A stretch of DNA of 64,000 nucleotides from Eremophila alpestris peregrina (taxonomy: Eukaryota; Chordata; Aves; Passeriformes; Alaudidae), in NCBI GenBank assembly GCA_009792885.1, contig WMCF01000025.1:4758697-4822696 (forward strand), read 5' to 3'. The position numbers were made by a program, and so were the translations under genes. Shown piece after piece: positions 13,562 to 27,215 of this stretch; the first letter of the stretch is position 1; each line of letters opens with the position of its first letter. The notes under the pieces are model-generated. The model was not told the origin of the DNA. It saw only the letters and a program-made list of their open reading frames with translations, and did no database searches.

Positions 13562-16500
13562 GCATTATGATTGTCTTTAAGTCTTATGATATTTGATGCT
13601 TGGGAAACTAATTATGAAGGACATGATAATTATTTTGATAGGAGGAATTATCTAGATTCTATTTATATTATAAACTTTCCAAAGATTCATGAGCCAGCAC
13701 TCTCCTATTGACTGAAATCAAGATCCAACTTACTTCTTTGAAACCTAAACACCCACGTTTAGAATTAGGGTTTTTTTAAACATTTTTGCCATTGTTCTGA
13801 AAAAGGGAACTTCAAAAGTAACAAATGTGTCAATACAGAATGACTTTAATGAGGATACAGGTCATTAGGAAATACCATCTTGTGCATCAGGAAATTATTG
13901 TGATACTGATGCTATCTTTCAGAAATGGATGGTGATGAAAGCAGAAAAAGGAATTTTCTAATGGCTGTGGGACAGAGAAATTATGCACTGAAATGGAGAT
14001 GTCCATCTTCCAATCACTTGCACTTATTGTCAGGCAGAAATGGCCAAGCTGCAGCACCCTTTGCTTAGTATAAGTGTGCAGTCAGGTGGACGTGTGTGCT
14101 ACCTTCCCAAGCTCCTCATTTTATACACTTTGCAGCCTCTAAAATGTGTGGCTGCTGTTAAAGGAAAAAAAAAAAAAAAACAAAAAACCAGCAATCCAAA
14201 AAAAATCCACAAAAGTTTTGAACAAGTATCTTTCTTCTTGGCAGTATTTGCATACTAATTTTGATGTCTACTCTTTGCTTTCTTACAAAAAGCAAGCTCG
14301 TTTATGTCTTGGTACTTGATCAAAAGCATCTGGAGTAACAATGAACAGATGGAAAGCATATGCAAAGGATAATTCTTCTGAAAGGTTTTCATCATTAACT
14401 CTGTCTTAATTTTTGTGGTTTAAGAGAATCATAAGCATCTTTATCTGTGAGAGACTTCAAGTCAAGTCAGAAAAAGAGGTTGTACATGAGGGCAAAAGCC
14501 AGAGGTTCTCTTGAAAGAGAAGCTGAATTATTTCTGCCTTCTGGTGCTTGGGCAGGGGGTGCCAGGACTGAAAAGATGGATGACTAGACACCGGCATTGC
14601 AATGGACAGAATCCATTATGCGAACCAAGGGGACTTTGCTACAGAAAGGCAAGAATTCTTGGCATATTGCCATAAGCCTCTTGAGCATTATGACTTGCCA
14701 GTGCAGGGAGAGTAGATCTGTGAAAATAAGTTACTTTTTCAATCTATGAATCATTAGAATATTCTAATGTTAGTCAAAAGAACAGCATAAATGTTGCACA
14801 TTTCTTAGATATACAGTGTATATTATATGAGTTGCTCAGTGAATTAAATCTGACCAAGCTGCTTCAGGCTTTAAATAAATTCTGTTTAAAACATAACCCT
14901 TGGATATAGTAAATCTAACCTTAAGTATGAAATATTTCATAGAGGACCTCATCACCCTAAGCTACACCTCTAATCAGTGCACTTCCACATTAGGAGAGTG
15001 ATGGCCTGAATTACCTGGAGGACATGCTTTCTTCTCTCCACTGACTCTAGAGAGACTCTGTGGAAGCCAAGCATCTCAATTAAATGCCTACAGTTAGATG
15101 AAAACAACTTAAACTTGAATATGTTAAAAATTTGCATATGTGTAATGATGCCCAGTGTATAGCTGACTCTACTTCCTATCCAGACATTTTTTAAGATGAG
15201 GAGAGGGTACGTTTTCTGTACCTTTACATAGAGAAAAAATAAATTGCCCTCTCAGATTTCACAATGATAATGTATAATTGCCCATGAGTTAGTTCATATC
15301 AGAAATTAAATTCTAAACTATGGAGACAGATGCTTTTTCGATTGTCATGGTATGGTTAAGTATTGATTAAAACTGTGTTATATATGTCTTTGGATTAAGA
15401 TATTCACATGACAATATTTCCTCATTTGTTGTTTCTCAAATGTTGCAGATCCAAAATTTTTATTATAATGCTTTCATTTCCTGGAGGGGAGGATTTGTAA
15501 TCTTCTTCTACCACCAGTCACTTCCATTCTACCAAGTAATTTCTCCCTTTATCTTCAAGCTGTTAAAGAACAGCTGTCTTATTTTGGGAGGGCTTACTCC
15601 ATTTTGGATAGTTTCCTGAAGAACTGTTAACCATTTTCTGTGGCACTGGCCAGAAGTAAACTTTTTTTTTTTAATTATTATGTAATGTCAGCACTTTGAG
15701 CTTCAGTTCAACTCTAAAGTTAGACATTTGACAAAGCTTCAGATTTCTTTCTATTTTAGTGGAAATCACGTAATCCTTTCTGTATTCTAGTGCTACAACC
15801 AAAGGCAAAATGAAAGCATGATATTATGGTCATACAAATTGTCCCTTTTGCTGCCTGGTTTTGGAAAAGGAGGTAGAGGATGATAGTGAGAAGGGAGACA
15901 AAGCAATAGAATCTATGGACGCTAGTATTAGACTATTTTGAAAATGCATGTTAATTGTTTCAAGAACTACCTCACTCATGTTAAACTAGAATATAAGTAG
16001 TCAAGTCCTAACAATGAATGATTCTTAATAAATGTGAAAAGAGAGACACATCCTAGTGAAATTAAAATCTAATTCAATATGACTTAATTGTCATGTTTCT
16101 TTAAATGACTTGAAAATGTGTGACCTCAAAAGGACTAAGACAAGAGGCATCAATAACTGCAACTGTATTTAAGAGCAGTCTTATTTTGGTATGAAAAATT
16201 GTAGTGTGGAGTGAAAGACAAGGACGGAAAAAAAGAGGAAAAAAAAACATTTTAAATGGTTCCTTAAATTTTATGATTTTAATAATAAAATTATTCTTTC
16301 ATCATATATAAACATTATTATTATTATTTTATAATATTTACAATATATTATAACAATATGTTATAACATAAGAGCATTACATATTAGTAAATAATACCAT
16401 AATGTTATTAATATAATGTATTATTGTGGCATAAAAGTATATAATAATAAAGAAAATGTTCATAACATAACACAAATTATCAAATAAAATTTGATAACTG

Positions 16501-18559
16501 GAAAACCAAAGATATTGTTAACCTAAAATTTTAAATAAAATTTAAAAGATTTTCCATACTAGTACATTTTTTTCTGAAAAAAGCCTCTACATTTGAAAGA
16601 GACAGTTGCAGTTTTGCAGCAGAGAGAAATAACGATTCTTTACTTTCTGTGTGAACATCACTCAAAGCTTGTTCCCAATCACGTAATTGAGTAGCTCCCA
16701 TGCAATTGTGCTGACCCTTTTTGCATTACCATGGGACCATCAGCTCTTAAGATTTATTTAACTTCATTTTTAAATTTACATGTCTGCAATTAAATCAATT
16801 AGTTGGATTACTCCAAGATTTCCTAATTAGAAAAAACCCCCTTGGAATCGTTTCTTTTTAAGCTGGTTTCATAGCTATTGTTTGGGTATTTTTTTAAAGA
16901 ACCTTTTAGATTTAAAATAAATTAATAAATAAAATTGGGATAATAAGATCTCTGAAAGTGTTTATTCAGAGCAGTAATTTAACTCCTGAATCAATTCAGG
17001 ACACCAACAATGACAATATCATGAAATACAATGGGGAACATTGCTGCTAATTGTTTACTTATCTAGTATCACAATGAAAAAGGACTGCTTGAGAAAATAA
17101 CTGAACCATTAGCCATGTAACAGGAGAAAAGAAAAACTATGCTACATAAAACTGAAATGGGAATTTCTTAATGTTGGCTTACTGAAATTTCAAGAATGTG
17201 AGCAAAAAAATTTCTCCAGAAATCTAGTATTTTTGCAGCATAGTATAATTTGATTCCCCTGGAAAACAGAGGGTTTCTTCCCAAATGGGTTAGTTCACTG
17301 TTCTGCTTTGGTGACCCAAATCTCACTTTCATTTGGCCTTCTTTAGACCATATAGTAATTATACAGAGATTTTTAAGGACATTGTCATATTACAGTTGTA
17401 TCCAAAATATGTAATTGAAACACTTATTAAGATTATAATTTTGTTACAGTAATAGCAACATGTTGTATTAATTATTAGAAAAATCTGTAATTTTTGACAT
17501 ATTCATCACGTGCTGTGTTGCTTAAAAAACAAAGAAAATGTTTGAATTTATTGAAATAAAGAAATATTTTAAGAATATTTCTCTTTGAAGGTATTATCCA
17601 AAACTTCACATTATCAATATATGGGTTTTATCAATCTTTGTCTAACCAAAAAAAAATATTTACCATTTTAAATCCTCTCATGAGTTGTTTTTTTGGATGA
17701 TCTTCATGTGTTTCAATACACCATAAAGCCTGAGTTTCAGACTGTAGCCTGCTAAAATTAATGCTTTCTGGTTCAGCAAAGCAGTAAAAAAAGGTACTGA
17801 AGAGCAATGGGAACTCTACCATGACAAAATGCTCAAGTCAGAAAGGTAAGGATTAGACCTGGTCTTTTATAAGCATGGCTTGACTACATAGCTATCTGGG
17901 AGATACCTGAGACATGCATCATCAATTCCTATTAAGTTATTAAATACAGAGGCAATTGATCTCAAACACTTTCCTGTGGGTACTTTCAGAATTATTCATT
18001 GACAGGAGTTTAATTAGTGGTATGTTAAGATTCTAGGATTGGCTGAGTTCATGGCTATATCGTACATTTCATCCATAAACTTCACTGTCAGTATAGAGTA
18101 AAATATGTGAGTCAAGACTTTTTATTTTTTTTCTTGACAGTGATATAATCTTTCAACTTACAGAGAAAGAATTTGGACTCATTTACCTTTTTTCAAAGTA
18201 ATTACAATGTTTAGTAAGAAAACATTAGAAACATTACAGCTATTTCATTATACTAAATTAATGTATAATCTTTTATGTTGTTTGTGCTTCCTGGTAAGGA
18301 CATGATGTCCATGGCTAGGATCAAGCCAGAAAGAAACAGAAAACTCTTTGGAAATATCTGTAATTTAGACATTGCAATTCCAAGTTTTGAAAAGACAACA
18401 TTATGAACACTATTGGTGTACCTTAAAAATGGCAAACTGAAGACAAAAACATAGCACTAATTCTACTGACAAAATCTTCCAGAAACAGATTTTTCGTATT
18501 CATTTGTAAAGGTGTGTGGAAATTTTGAACAGGATAATGGGAAGTAAAATAAAACCTTA
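13562..18559. other. Unique AT-rich non-coding stretch
   Basis: This holds an 18-A-rich run at about 14164-14180 and AT-only simple sequence at 16260-16480, described separately. No gene or recognised mobile element is seen. Confidence 0.55.
16262..16480. repeat. AT-rich low-complexity region
   Basis: About 200 bases made almost only of A and T, with ATT, ATA and TATAA motifs and several short self-complementary stretches. It has no coding capacity. It probably represents degenerate simple repeat. Confidence 0.75.
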
Positions 18560-18564
18560 AAGAT

Positions 18565-19330
18565 GCCTGCCTTCTCCCCCATCTCTCAATTTTTCCCAGC
18601 TCTACCACCTCCCCCAGCAGTGCAGGGAGACAGGGAATAGGGGTTATGGCCAGTTCACCATAGGCTGTTTCTCCCACTGTTTAGGGAGAGGAGTCATTGC
18701 CCTGCTCCCCCACAGGGTCTTCCATGGATAACAGCTCTCCATGAACTTCTCCTGTGTGAGTCCATCCCATGGGCAGCAGTCCCTCACAAACTGCTGAAGT
18801 GTGGTCACTCTTCTATGGAGTACAGTCCTTCAAGAACAGGCTGTTACAGCAGATGCCCCTCTCTCCACGGACCTCCCACAGGGTCACAGCCCCATCTCAG
18901 GGTCCAGCATGGATGTCCTCTATGGGCTGTGGGTATATTTCTGCATCCCTGTTGATCTACAAGGGCTGCAGGGGCACAGCTACCTCACCGTGGTCTTCAT
19001 CATGGGCTAGAGTGGAATCCCATCTCAGGTGACTGGAACATCTCCTCCCTCTCCTTCTCCACTGACCTTGGTGTCTGCAGAGTTGTTCCTCTCAGATGGT
19101 CTCACCCCACTCTTCTCTGGCCACAGTAACAACTCCACAAAAACTTTGTTATTTCTTCCTCCTTAAATCTCTTGTCACAGAGGTGTCACCATCATTTCAA
19201 ACTGGCCCTGCCTTGACCATCCACCTTTGGTCCTTCCACAGTTGGCTTTGTCAAACAAGGGGGAAGCTTCTGGCAACTTCTCACAGAAGCCCCTGCTGCA
19301 AAAACCCAGGCCATGCAAACTCAATACATA
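18565..19330 (+). mobile_element. GC-richer interspersed repeat, probably ERV-derived
   Basis: A block clearly richer in G+C than its surroundings. It contains recurring phrases built around TCCATGGGCTGCAG-like units (18725, 18765, 18905-18990) and then a distinctive segment, CTGACCTTGGTGTCTGCAG at about 19062 and GGGGGAAGCTTCTGGCAACT at about 19259. I recognise this arrangement as a high-copy avian interspersed repeat usually associated with ERV LTR elements, but I cannot name the family with certainty. Two short overlapping frames (18769-19032 and 18801-19010) look like by-products of the repeat, not genes. The right edge is at a small tandem duplication. Confidence 0.5.
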
Positions 19331-19376
19331 ATCCAAACTTAATTTAACCTTGGATCCAAACTTAATTTAACTTTGG
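19331..19376. repeat. 23-bp tandem duplication
   Basis: Two adjacent 23-bp copies (19331-19353 and 19354-19376) differ at one position (C/T). The duplication sits exactly at the right-hand edge of the ERV-like repeat. Confidence 0.9.
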
Positions 19377-21414
19377 ATGAAACAACATTTTCAGCTCTAA
19401 GATTTTTTTCATAATCAAAATTTTGCATGGGAAATATGTCATCTATTAATACATAGAACATGAAATGCAGCAATGCTTATGAAATCCATGCAAAGTCTGA
19501 TTAATGCATTTGCCATGTAAACAAAAAGCTGACAAAAGAAGAGAAGATAATAAATGTGTGTCAAAAATGCTCAGCTCCAACGAACACCGTGATTCTTTCA
19601 ACTTCATTAGGTTTTCAGGTTTCATTCTATAATTAATGCAGATGAGTGCAAATTAAGTTTCTGATAAATAAAGGAATTTTTTTAAATAACTTAAAATATA
19701 TTCTTTCCTTATGTCCTTTGAAAATAAGTAAGACTGAAAGAAAGAAGAATTTTTTCCTTTTAGAGAAACTTATAGTGAAACACTTGCACTTTGAGAGAAA
19801 ATTTCTAGGATACAGAAAAAAGTTCTGCGCTATGTGAACTGTGGAAAATTAATATGTGTATTCAATGTCTGTCATTACAAGTGCACCTCTAGACACAAAG
19901 AAATCTCTTGGCTAAATTTTGCCTAATAAATTTTACTGTGTTAAGAAAGCTTCAGAAAATAATGTGCATTTGACCCATACTGAATATTCTTGGTTTTTAT
20001 TAGCTAAACAAAGTTAAGGCCCTTAGGGTTTGCTTTGCAGCAGTAGGTACCTGTATTTGTATTCACAATCTCATTAGAGTCAAGGCATAATTTAGCTTCA
20101 GAAAAGCTGGTGCAATGGGGGATAAACTTTAAATTGTTGTGATTGCAGTCTAATATAAACTCACAGAAAACAACAGGGTTTATAGCTTTTATTCTCTAAT
20201 CAAAGACATTTGACACATCTGGTGCTGATTATTATATCAGCAAATATAATTATATTTTCTTGAAGTTAAGTGAAAAACCATACCAGAATTACAATGCTAC
20301 AGTCATAAAAATGCATTTTTCTATTTTCTTAATGGAAGTTACCTTGTACGGGGTAAGAATAGGATTAAACTACGAATTGATATTTTGAGTTGTTTCTACA
20401 AAACGAGACTCATCCTGTAAAGTGATGACTGCTGGGAACCACATAATACAGTAACAGTACTTATAACATTATTTCTGAAATGAAAGATTTTACACTTTTG
20501 AGAAATATTTCCTTAATTCTCTCAACTTGCCAAGACTCAAATGTGGAGCAGAATGTGTAATAAAAAATGAAAATTAGATCTATAAAACAATTAAAACCAC
20601 AAAGTGAGAATTGTTCATTTTGTACAAATAGCTCCACTCTTATCACCTACATTTCATAAACATTTATATATTCTGTGAGGAATTCTCTACAGTGAATGTT
20701 GAGAGACAAAAAAATGGCTAAGACCAGAATAATTGTAAGAAGGCAATGAGGAATGTGATATATATGGGAATTGTTCAAGTTGGAAAAAAAAAAAATTAGA
20801 TATGTCATCAGATGAGAACAATAAAGAACTTGTCAAGGTATGTCCACTTGGAAAAAAAAATCATTCTTGTTTCCCTCAGATTCCTTCCAAAAGCATCAGT
20901 TCACCCTCCTTTCATGGCAAAATAAGACAAATTCTGGGCACATATTAAAAGACTCTACTCTTCGAGGACAAAGCCTGGTCTAAATAATGTGCTACCATGT
21001 ATCAGGCACAGAAAATTCTTTGATGTGACAACATCATTTTAAAGATTAAGGTTATTCAGAGCTTCTGTTTGTGTCCACGTTCTTGGCTATAAAGAGTGAG
21101 TGCAGAACTACAAATAAAAGACATCTGTCTAAAAAGTACAACATTAATGCAGTTTAATAAAAACATATCTAGAAAGTAATCAAGGAAGCATTCTGAAGAG
21201 GCTGTGAAAAGTATATATCTAATTAGATTAACTTGAACAGTTCAGAAGTATTTTCAAATGTTCAGGCTAGATCGTAACTCAGAGCAGTGAAAGGTGGGAG
21301 AGACAGCATCAAACAACTGCAGCATGGTTTAAATTCAAGCAGGAAGTTTAGATCTACTGACAGGATTGGACCACCAGGCTGGTTTGCTTTCCATTTCCAT
21401 CCCAATCCAGTGAG
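19377..21414. other. Unique AT-rich non-coding stretch
   Basis: No gene or recognised repeat is seen. A-rich runs occur near 20788 and 20853. Confidence 0.6.
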
Positions 21415-21466
21415 AAGGCACATATGGAGTATTGAAGGCACATACGGAGTACTGAAGGCACATACT
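21415..21466. repeat. 20-bp minisatellite, 2.6 copies
   Basis: Units start at 21415, 21435 and 21455, each beginning AAGGCACATA. Units 1 and 2 differ at two positions (T/C), and the third is partial. The array lies inside an open frame of 141 codons (21287-21712) that has no recognisable domain. Because 20 is not a multiple of three, each copy shifts frame, which argues against a coding role. Confidence 0.88.
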
Positions 21467-22325
21467 CATTTTTCAGGAGAGATTATTTCCACACCAGCAA
21501 TTCAACCAAGGATACATTGTATGGCAAGGCTAACGTGTTTGCATTTCAACCCAGGCAGAACTGGTAAATCTAACTTTGCCAGATTCTGGGAGAGTTTAAT
21601 GTTCTTAAGAGGTCCCTGGAAAACCAACAGTGACTCTAATTCAGAAGTATGTCATTGTAGTTCAAAAAGCATTCTGATTGCTCTAAGGTTTACTTGGACT
21701 TTGAAATGGTAACAAAGGAATGGGGAAATTAACGCTTTCTGAAGGAAATTAGGCTCACACTTATCAATAGCTGATCACTCCATTATGGGAAAGGGAATTT
21801 TTTTATTCAAGGAAATAAAAATATTTGATTTTGATAACCATTTCATTTGTCTAAGAGGAGAGCACTAGACCATGTACCCTGAGCTACTCTGTCCATTTTG
21901 TGAAGTAAATGCATCCTCATTGGATGTAATTATGTAAATGTATGAAAGAATAGAAACAGAAGAAAATATCTTTAACTTTTCAAGCATGAGAGATCCCAAT
22001 TTGGACATTCACGATAAGGGTTTATGAAGCCTAAAAAGCTAAGTGAGTAAGGAAATAATGTGGCACGGCCATATGAACACCTCAAATAGCTTGCAAGAAA
22101 TGTCCTTAATTTTCAGTGCTGAAGACAATTATAACCCAAATATTCCGGCATTCTTTCATTTTGGTGTAGAAGAATTTTGGCTGTTGGGATTTTTTTGGCC
22201 TTGACTTTAAATGTATAATGATTTTATGGCAGCAGTTTTTTTTTTCTTGATGTAGTAATAGTAAGACTTGTTTGAGCTGTCCAAAGTACTTCTCAACAGT
22301 TCTGTTTACTTCACTCAATGCATAT
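21467..22325. other. Non-coding stretch
   Basis: Nothing recognised. The remainder of the 141-codon plus-strand frame runs to 21712 but shows no family signature or splice framing. Confidence 0.5.
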
Positions 22326-22787
22326 CATGAAATCATAAAATCTTAGAATAGTTTGGGTTGGAAGGGACCTTAGAGACTATCTAATTCTTAATATCTAGTA
22401 TCTGATTCCCCAGAATGGGCCAGGACGTCTTTCACTAGAGCAGGTTGCTCAAAGTCTCATCCAACTTGGCCTTGAACACTTCCAGGGATAGGATAACTTC
22501 TCTGGGCAATATGTTTTAGTGCCCAACCACCCTCACAATAAAGCATTTATTTCTAATATCTAATCTAAGCCTATCCATGTTAATTTTAAAAGTTCCCCCC
22601 TGTTCTATCACTACATGCCCTTTAAAATGTCCTTCTCCAGCTCTCTTGTAGGCCCCAGATACTGGAAGGCTCCTACAATGTCTTCCTTGAACCTTCTCTT
22701 CTCCAGGCTGAATAACCCCAAGTTCTCTCAGCCTGCTTTCATAGGAGAGGCACTCCAGCCCTCTCTGATCATCAGCATGGTCCCTAT
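22326..22787 (-). mobile_element. CR1 LINE, ORF2 end plus 3' UTR, antisense
   Basis: This is the best-preserved CR1 3' portion of the window. At its low-coordinate end it shows the decayed CR1 terminal repeat (AATCATAAAATCTTAGAAT) followed by the diagnostic GTTTGGGTTGGAAGGGACCT. On the minus strand, a 102-codon frame (22824-22516) contains RGLECLSYESRLRELGV and later YKRAGEGHF, the conserved end of CR1 ORF2. Some substitutions and small indels are visible. The element is 5'-truncated and inactive. Confidence 0.93.
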
Positions 22788-24898
22788 GTGTATATGTGTA
22801 TGGATACAGAAATATATGTCCCAATAAAAACTCATGTAATGGGTCACAGATGTCATATAAACTTGGAGAGTGTGTTTATATTATGACAAAGGAAAAAGCT
22901 CCAAAGTTGATTGATGCTTAAGATAAAGAGAAAATAGCAGAACATGTTGTGAGTAGGCACAACGTATCCTTACACATATGTTTAGGCAAAGAGTAAAGAG
23001 CAGAACAGCTTGCAATAACTAAAAATGTGGGCACTTAAGTGTTTAATCTTCCTTCACATGTAGCCTTTTACTGTGGTCTGTGCATGCTGTGTGGTAACTT
23101 TAACCTCCAGTAATATATTTTTCAACCTATACTACATGAAGGTTCCCATACTGGACTTCCTCACAGAGTGCCTTTCCTGTTCCTGATTTCTGACTTTATT
23201 GTGAGCCATAAAATGTATATGATGTTTCTTCAGAGATGCCAGTCATGTAGCCATGGAAATTCTTTTGGTAAAAACAACTTTTCCATCCCTCCGCAAAATG
23301 TAGTTTCTGTATCTTCTGAATGTGTTATCTAAATGTGTGAAAGTGCCAATCAGTGAAGAAACCCAAAAGAATATATTCCATTTTTCACTGAATTTCTTGC
23401 CAATAGGAAGGTGTGCAGTGTGTATTTTCTGACCATTGCAGATTTCAGAAGATCATTGATAACCATACCAATAAGGATTTCCCTGTATGATAGACAGCAT
23501 TAATGATGTGATTTCAGGACATCTTGTAGTGCCTTCTCTGACATTAATTTGCTTTCCTATCAGAACCTCAAATGATCAGAACATCAGGAGTAAACTCTGC
23601 CTACTGGAACAAAGGTTATGTTGCTATGAATAATCTATCTGCACACATCTTGGGACATGTGTCACTATCTCAGTATGAGAACCGTGTGTATCTCACCCTG
23701 CCCATGTACCTCAGTGCATATACTTCTCTTTGTCTTCCTGCAGACATTATCTGCTTAGAAAAAAGTATTGGGAAAGTTTACACTGGAGATCAAAAAATCA
23801 ATAAGAGGCAACCCTTAATTTTGTTGGTATACTTTCTGTTGCATATTCATAGTTGCTATTTATTCACTAATTAGAGACCAATTTCAGTTGCTAAAGAATT
23901 CTAGAGAACTGCAATACTGCTGATGATGGAGTTTGCTGATGCCTTGATCCTGATGTTGATGTTTAGTCAATGAAGTCCTATAAGCTTTTCATGCACCAAA
24001 TGCTGTTCATGCTCTTCAAGTTTCTTATGACATCTTACCATTTCACTGATTTACAGAAAATCATTTCGTCAAGCCCTCCACCTGTATGCAGTTTGCATCA
24101 AATATATCTTGAGTTTTCTGGGTGAGAATGCATCCTTCCACACCCTTGTTTTCGGTGATCTGTATCATGTATCATCATGTAAATTGCTTACTTGGACTGA
24201 AAATATGATATAAAATTATATTTCATACTGGTCTATCAGAATGAAATACTGACATGCAAACATGTTTTCTACCTTGCATCATGCCATGAAAGATAAAAGG
24301 ATGATGTCCTTAATTCCCTTTCTTTGTGTCCCTCATTTCAACATCAAAACACTAGTCCAAGGAAGTGGGAATAAGAAAAAGTATAAAAAAGCTTTTAGTT
24401 CTTGACACCTTAAAGTGAGAGGATTAAGTGAGTTTTCCCTTGCCACCTCATTATCATCACAACCTCTTTTAGGTTCTGTCAGCTGCTTATGATGTGCATA
24501 GGTTGTTCTATGCTGGAGCCAGTGCTTATCTTCTAACATAGTATTAGTTTTAATTTTATCAGATGTTTGGGATTTCAGATCTCTCTTTGATCTCTAAAAC
24601 AACCTTTTTTTGAAGAGGTGATAAAACTAATGAATTGCAAATCACTTTTCATAGTTCTGAAATTTTAGTACAGGTATTAGGAAGGATAACACAATACTCC
24701 ACAGGAAGTTGAACCTTTTGGAAACCACTGTGAAGCTTCTTATTAAGAATAATGTTCCGAGAGAAGACCTAATTGTCTGGGAAACTACTGCTTACATTCA
24801 GATGCGCTTGAAATGTTATGAAAAGATTTCTTTCTAACATTGCAATGTTTCTTTACAATGTTTCTGTACAATGAATGTGTACTTATAGGCCAAAAGGA
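22788..24898. other. Unique non-coding stretch
   Basis: A 100-codon plus-strand frame (23572-23874) has no recognisable domain. No repeats were identified. Confidence 0.55.
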
Positions 24899-25215
24899 CA
24901 CGGTAGGACTTACTGATCTTGTCCTTTAGGGCTCCCTAATCTGTTCCAGGCTCCAGGATCCCACTTCACCACTCTCAGGACATGAGCTCCTGCCTCAGTG
25001 ACCCCACAGCAGGGCCAGTTTCCAGCTCCCCGCAGCTCCGACCTTCCTGGTCATGGGCCCTACTGAGCCAGGACCACTTGTGGGCCCCCATCCCAGCCTA
25101 CATTGACTGGTTCCCATACCAGTGACATGCTCAGTGCCTGGGAATGACCCAGTGCCTCCTTACTGCCCTGCTCCTGTTTAGGCTGGCATGTTGGTACCTG
25201 GCCCTTGTGGCACCT
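24899..25215. other. GC-rich block of unknown origin
   Basis: About 320 bases with far higher G+C than the surroundings and C-rich runs, but few CpG dinucleotides, so it is not a CpG island. The sequence is interrupted in all frames and no family was recognised. The abrupt change at both edges suggests an inserted, decayed repeat, perhaps LTR-derived. Confidence 0.45.
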
Positions 25216-27192
25216 TGACCATGTATTTTCATTGTCCCAGAGTATTCATTTTTATTTAGTGACATGGTAATACCTTCATGTCTTCATTATTATCTTTAAA
25301 TAAAATTCTATTGTTCCAGGTACAACACAGAACAATGCCATGACAATTTTGACTTTTCCTTGTTATGGTGATCAGGATTTCAACTTGATTTTTTGTATTC
25401 AGAAGTTCACATCAGATTTTATATTAACCAGAAGATTCAGTCTCCTGTATTTCTGTTTCCAGTGTTATGTTCTAGATAAGTCTAAGCAATGTTTAGATTA
25501 ACCTTTAAAAAGAAATTTATAATTTGTTATCACTTTTGGCTTTCAGATTTTCACTATTTTTTTCTCAGAATGAGAGAAGCAGGTCTTGAGTACATAACCC
25601 TGTCATTAAATCCATAGGAAAAAAAAATTAGAGCTCAACAAAAGCAATAAAGACACAATGTTTTTCTTTTTTTGATGTCCATGACTGTAATAATGTCTTC
25701 CTGTCCCCTTAAATGCATTTAGGCTCCCATCCACAGGTCCCCAAACAGCATTTCATTTCTGCAGACCAAACACTGTGGTGTTCAGACGAAACTAAAAAAA
25801 GGTGTGACTCATCTGACTGTGCAGACTCAGCTTCTTAATCTCCCTGCCACCTCTTGTGTCCCTTGGGCATCAACCCTCAGGCAGGGTTTGAAGGGAGCCT
25901 GTACTGAATTTTTTCCACCAACTTGTCTGCTATAAATTAATTTGCCTCTTCTAAGGAGTCTACATCTCTCAGAAGCAGTGGGCATTAGAGAAAATTGGGA
26001 AATGGAAACAGAAGTCTTCATGAGCAGATTGCTCAACTCCATCATCACAATTGCTTTGCAAATGCACTCAGCATTTCAGTGGTGCTGCAGAGAACCAGAG
26101 AACAGAGCAATGTCTGCAAATATCTGATGAGCTCATATGAGGTTGCTCATGATAGAAAATCATGCTGTTCCTCAGCAATCCCATAGCCACTGAGAATTTG
26201 ACTCTGCCCAATTCAGTGGTGCAAAAAATAACTCTTCAAACACTCAGATTGAACTTAGAAGAACAAAACCAAAAGAGATAACTCCACAACTGGCACAAGT
26301 CCAGAGAGACAGGAAAAAATTGCATAGGGAAGCACTGGCCCCTCAAAGAAGACCACCTCCCCTACATTTCTAATGGCAAGTCCTGTCCAGCAGTCATCTG
26401 TTTCCCTTCACTAAAGAGATGTCATGGTCACAGTAGTGAACAGCATCTATTTTACTTTCTGTATCCTCCATTTTGTGCTGTTTCTTAAAAAAAAAAAAAA
26501 AAAAAAAAAAAGGTGAAGTGCACTGCTGTAAAAAGAGACAGATATTGTTTCTCCCATAGGAACCACCAAGCATGTAAAGGGAGAAGAACATTCCAGGGAT
26601 GACCTTGAGGATATCCATTGCTTTTATCATGGGACTAGAGGGATTTTGTGGGTTTTTCAGAAAGCCATCAAGTATACTGAAATTGCTCCTGGAAGTAAAT
26701 GCATGCCTTCACTAACACAGTAAATTCATTATATAATCTTCTTATATCTATTCCATGTGAATATTTTTATTTCTTTTTTTAAAAAGTTAAATATTCTATT
26801 TATAATTTAATCAGTCTTGTCCTTTTTAAGTTTAAAGGCTTCTTTTTTGGAGTGTTTATTTCATTAAAAGTACTAGAAACATCTCTTCAATGCTTTACTG
26901 ACTTAAAATGTAATCAAAGCAAAAAGGGATCTGCAAGCCTGGTGCAAGACTACTGTGAATGAACCTGGTTGATTTTCAGCTGTTTCCTTTGAAATGGTGC
27001 TGTCTCACTAGATCAGAACTATAATTCTTGACACATCCTTCTCAGAGATTTTTGCGGGGCACAAAAAAACTTAAAAACATTCAATTTTGTACCATTTCTT
27101 CTTCCTGCTGTTTTTGCTATTGTAATATGTCCCTTGTTTGCTCCTAATGTTGCCCACCAGTCTTCTGTTTCAGAAGTCTATGTATAGGCCAC
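25216..27192. other. Non-coding stretch with a 25-nt poly(A) tract
   Basis: The main landmark is an uninterrupted A25 tract at 26487-26511. Short overlapping frames around 25827-26186 are unassigned. No retrogene body or target-site duplication was seen next to the A tract. Confidence 0.55.
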
Positions 27193-27215
27193 CTCATACA
27201 CCTTTGGTGTATGAG
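27193..27215. other. Perfect 10-bp stem hairpin with TTT loop
   Basis: The arm CTCATACACC (27193-27202), a TTT loop (27203-27205) and the exact complement GGTGTATGAG (27206-27215) form a perfect short inverted repeat. No T-run follows, and no gene context suggests a terminator. Confidence 0.8.

Noticed and set aside
26487..26511. Poly(A) tract as tail of a processed pseudogene
   Set aside because: No gene-like body, poly(A) signal or target duplication was seen next to it; CR1 does not mobilise transcripts with long A tails efficiently.
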